A DNA stretch of 64,000 nt from Engraulis encrasicolus. Lineage: Eukaryota > Chordata > Actinopteri > Clupeiformes > Engraulidae. The stretch covers positions 12,999,407-13,063,406 of the forward strand of contig NC_085869.1 of NCBI RefSeq assembly GCF_034702125.1. The letters are read 5' to 3'. Of this stretch, positions 12,936 to 64,000 are shown in pieces; position 1 is the stretch's first letter, and every line of letters starts with the position of its first letter. The notes under the pieces were generated by a model that ran no database searches, had not been told where the DNA came from, and saw only the letters and a program-made list of their open reading frames with translations. Position numbers and translations under genes: made by a program.

Positions 12936-13592
12936 CATGTCCACACGTGCAAGTAATTATTTATGGATCTTTTTTTTTCGCTGGGAGAGAGATGTTGAAA
13001 CTGAGAGGCATGTCCATTTCCAAATCTACCTAACAGTTTGCACTAGATGTAGACAACTGAAACAATGAACCAATCATAATGACAGTTACAGTACGGCGAG
13101 CTGCATGAAGTGAAGAGTCTTGGCAAGCAAAGGAAGTGCAGAGCTAGTCTCAGAGGTGACGTCAATCTCATCGATCTGGAATGCAACTCAAGAGGGAGAG
13201 GAGAGCTGACACTGATGTGATTGGAAGATCATTTAATGCATTGCAAAGTTTTAGATATTTATTTATATTGTGTTTTCATCATGGTAGAGAGAAACATAAT
13301 TTAAATTTCCTTGTATGACCTGTGCATATGAAGAAACTGAAAATAGAAGCTGACTTGACTTGACTTGACAGTACTTCATTGAAAGGCTTGGGAATTCTTG
13401 GGCTTGGGAAGTCTAGCATTTATTCTTCTAAATCAAAACTATCCTGAATGTTCTTAACTTAAAAAGAGCTGAGTTTTTACTGAAGACTTTTGTGGTTATT
13501 TATTTCTGTGCCTAATGAAAACATTTCTGTGCTACCATCCGTTTTTACTTATCTCTTCGGGTCGGTGATGTTTCAGCAGTAGCACACATCAG

Positions 13593-13743
13593 GGTGGCGC
13601 AACGACAGCCAGGGCCACTATTGCATGGATTTTGTTTGTTTGTTTGTTTGTTTTTATTGGACTATCTAAGAAGCATATTCATTGTAGCCTATCAACCACC
13701 ATTTACGAGTTAATTTAAGGGCATTAGATGTCGTTGCGCCATC
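13593..13743. mobile_element. Small foldback element (GGTGGCGCAACGACA ends)
   Basis: GGTGGCGCAACGACA at the left pairs with TGTCGTTGCGCCATC at the right (one mismatch). No target duplication was identified. Confidence 0.6.
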
Positions 13744-14831
13744 TGACGACTAAGCTAAAAAAACCCATCTTTGACCCATATACTGCTTATTAATATAACG
13801 CTTATAAAAAAAAACGTATATTGTTTTGGAACATTGTGTAATTTATACATTAGAAATTGGCTTACTAGGGCAGATGAGAATTATGGGCCAAGAAATTTGA
13901 AAAATAAATGCCCAAACTGAAAGTGATGAAAAGATCATTAATAAATGGGTAACATTATGAATAGAACGTCGTTCTCCATCTGTTTCAGTCAATGATTGAA
14001 ATATGTGGAATATAAAGGATGTCTGTCAATCTCACTCACAGTCCTACAGTCTCATAGAATGTGATACATTTTGAAGATGCCAGTGATGAAAATTCACATG
14101 CACCTATGAGGAGGAATCTTAGTCATTGTAGACCTCTGTGTTTGGTCAAAGATTCTTTTAATTCTAACACCGTCTCTGGTTTGGTTTCATGCACAGAGCT
14201 GCATTCCACATATCTCAATCAGTGACCGAAATAGATTTGTCTGTAGGTTTATACAGTTCGAAATTGTTCTTGGCAGTGTTCTTCTGAAAAAAAAATGTGT
14301 CTGTAGTGAGATGGGAAAGGAAATTCATGCTGGCTTAAAACTGTGTTTCCCCCCCTTAAGAATGTATTGAGCGTGCAACAGGAGAGGAGTGGACCGTAGG
14401 CATGACACTCAGTAATTAGCACACTTGCTGCGATCTTATTCTCTATCATTAAAGTTGATGGGACGGGATTCTCATAAATAGCATCAAATGAGCTGCTGGG
14501 TTCAATTAGGAAGCAGAGATGTTTAAAGGTCTTGATTTGCATAATGTGTGTAGCATTCCTTGAATTTAGTCTGCTTAGTAAGAACCAGACACAGGTCATT
14601 AAAACCCTACATGTGTACCCTGAACAAAGACAATCTGAATGTTTATGTGTGGAGATCATTGTGAACATTTTTTGGTTTTCTTTTTTTTTTTCACGCTTTG
14701 AACATGTCGACTTTCATTTTGTGGTAGTTAAGTGGTTTATTCAACTTGGTTTAGGTCTCCCTAAATATTTTGCCAAAAAGCTGCAATACTGGAAGGGAGG
14801 ACTTTTATAAATGTCCGTATATCATATATAC

Positions 14832-14838
14832 TCCCCCC

Positions 14839-14875
<37 letters not shown>

Positions 14876-14885
14876 CCCCCCCCCC
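14832..14885 (+). repeat. C-homopolymer tract upstream of exon 4
   Basis: Over 45 of about 54 bases are C, ending 38 bp before the exon 4 acceptor. The exact length is likely unreliable in sequencing. Confidence 0.9.
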
Positions 14886-14923
14886 GGCGACCCCCACCCA
14901 CCTCTCTCTCCTCCCTCTCACAG

Positions 14924-62987
<48,064 letters not shown>

Positions 62988-64000
62988 ACGGCAGGGCACC
63001 ATCAACTGATGATCTGGGCTTTGAAATGAAAGACAATGATTCTGCACTCGTTCTGGAAAGCAATGAAAACACAACACAGAGAGTAGATACTACGCCTCTA
63101 CTTTTGGGAAGCTGCTTTTCAGGTGACGCTCCCCCAGCTGGGATGTGAGAGTTATAAGAGGGGCCAAAGGTACTCAGGAAGAACTCTACCGACCCCAAGA
63201 CCCCCACTCATGGTGAACTGAACTGCCTTCCCCGTTTCGGCCCCAGAGAGAGAGGGCCGAATGTGGCAGCTACAGTAAGAGCGAGTGGGTCTGAGCTTGT
63301 GTTTTAAGAAACAGTTGTCCCCGTCTGCACTTTTGCCATTAAACACAAGCAGCAGGTACAGCACGACTACAGAGGCCCCGTTTGGTGTTGAACAGGGTCA
63401 TTGAAAGGTCATTAAATGGAGCCATTGACCTATCTACCGTAGATGTCCTCTCTGAGTAGGTATGGATAAAAGAAAGACATGACTGAGGAGTTGATTAGAT
63501 GCTTGTATTTACAGAAATGCACTAGTTCAACAACCCTCTGCTGTATGTGTAAGGAGTGGTGTTCAGAGAGATCATCTTTCTCTTCTTTTTTAGAGAGGTC
63601 TGTCTTCATCCAGCCTCCACACTTCACTTCCAAACGTCACCTTTTGACTTTAGGAAGCTTTGGTTTGAAGAAGAAGAACGAAAAGCAAGAAAAGTAAAAA
63701 AAAAAAAAAAAAAAAAAGCATGTAGCTCACAGCAAGGAGTGCAGAAGTCCTTTGGGTGCTCTTCCATGTTATCTGGGCGTATGCCAAGCAATATTTATCC
63801 AGTGAAACAGTTGAACTGAGTACTTGGGATTGTCAGATAAGGCAATACGTATTTACAGCATTATGTTAGTGCTTTTTTTTTCTCTAAAGGTCTAGCACTA
63901 AAAATGATTACTTGCTAGAATTTGTTATAAGATTGTCATAGGCTTGAAACAGAGAGTGTGTTGACCTTTAAACCAGTCTTCCAGTGACTGAACGAAATCT
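62988..64000 (+). other. epha3: epha3 3' UTR (proximal part; end not reached)
   Basis: Non-coding sequence follows the TAA stop. I see no AATAAA in this stretch. Two ATTAAA hexamers (63338 and 63411) are weak candidates for an early poly(A) site, but neither has a clear downstream GT-rich element. A genomic A-tract at about 63696-63718 could cause false internal priming in cDNA libraries. The UTR probably continues beyond the window. Confidence 0.7.

Noticed and set aside
63338..63416. ATTAAA hexamers as the epha3 poly(A) signal
   Set aside because: Two copies exist but without a clear downstream element; the transcript end cannot be set from sequence alone.

Overview
This window is vertebrate genomic DNA, almost certainly from a teleost fish. 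It holds the 3' three quarters of one protein-coding gene on the + strand: the Eph receptor tyrosine kinase EphA3 (epha3). Fourteen coding exons were identified by translation, splice-site consensus and phase continuity. They match exons 4-17 of the vertebrate EPHA3 structure as recalled, with exon lengths 156, 336, 125, 163, 103, 65, 126, 186, 62, 210, 150, 194, 156 and 100 (coding) bp. Together they encode 709 complete residues: cysteine-rich segment, two fibronectin type III domains, transmembrane helix, juxtamembrane segment with its tyrosine pair, full kinase domain, SAM domain and a C terminus ending in PVPV. The exons for the signal peptide and ephrin-binding domain are not here and must lie upstream. 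The 3' UTR starts at 62988 and probably runs past the window end. No second gene, RNA gene, CRISPR array or viral sequence could be supported.

Layout: 1-14923 is intron 3 (partial); exons 4-7 (14924-37390) are widely spaced and encode most of the visible ectodomain; exon 8 (38902-39004) is the membrane span; exons 9-10 (39937-40946) are juxtamembrane; exons 11-15 (43654-53631) are the kinase; exons 16-17 (59033-62987) are the SAM domain and tail. Introns make up over 95 percent of the window. They are full of very long dinucleotide microsatellites (CA/GT and CT/GA, many over 100 bp), two families of tRNA-derived SINEs, and many short non-autonomous DNA transposons. At least fourteen of these show 8-bp target-site duplications, the hAT signature. 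Five copies of one 190-220 bp family and two 283-bp copies of another lie within this single gene.

The most interesting observations are at splice sites. The 3' splice site of exon 8 lies in three tandem units, the last two being perfect 37-bp copies. Either upstream AG would create an immediate in-frame stop just before the membrane span, predicting a secreted EphA3 ectodomain. The 5' splice sites of exons 11 and 16 are each duplicated with flanking exon sequence, 88 and 172 bp downstream. Intron 16 contains a perfect 134-bp inverted repeat with a 10-bp spacer, inside a 367-bp insertion flanked by a 15-bp direct repeat. The protein shows two departures from the usual Eph sequence: DAWS in place of DVWS in the kinase, and an apparent two-residue loss in the SAM domain. 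Statements about family conservation rest on recalled EphA sequences, since no alignment or database search could be run.
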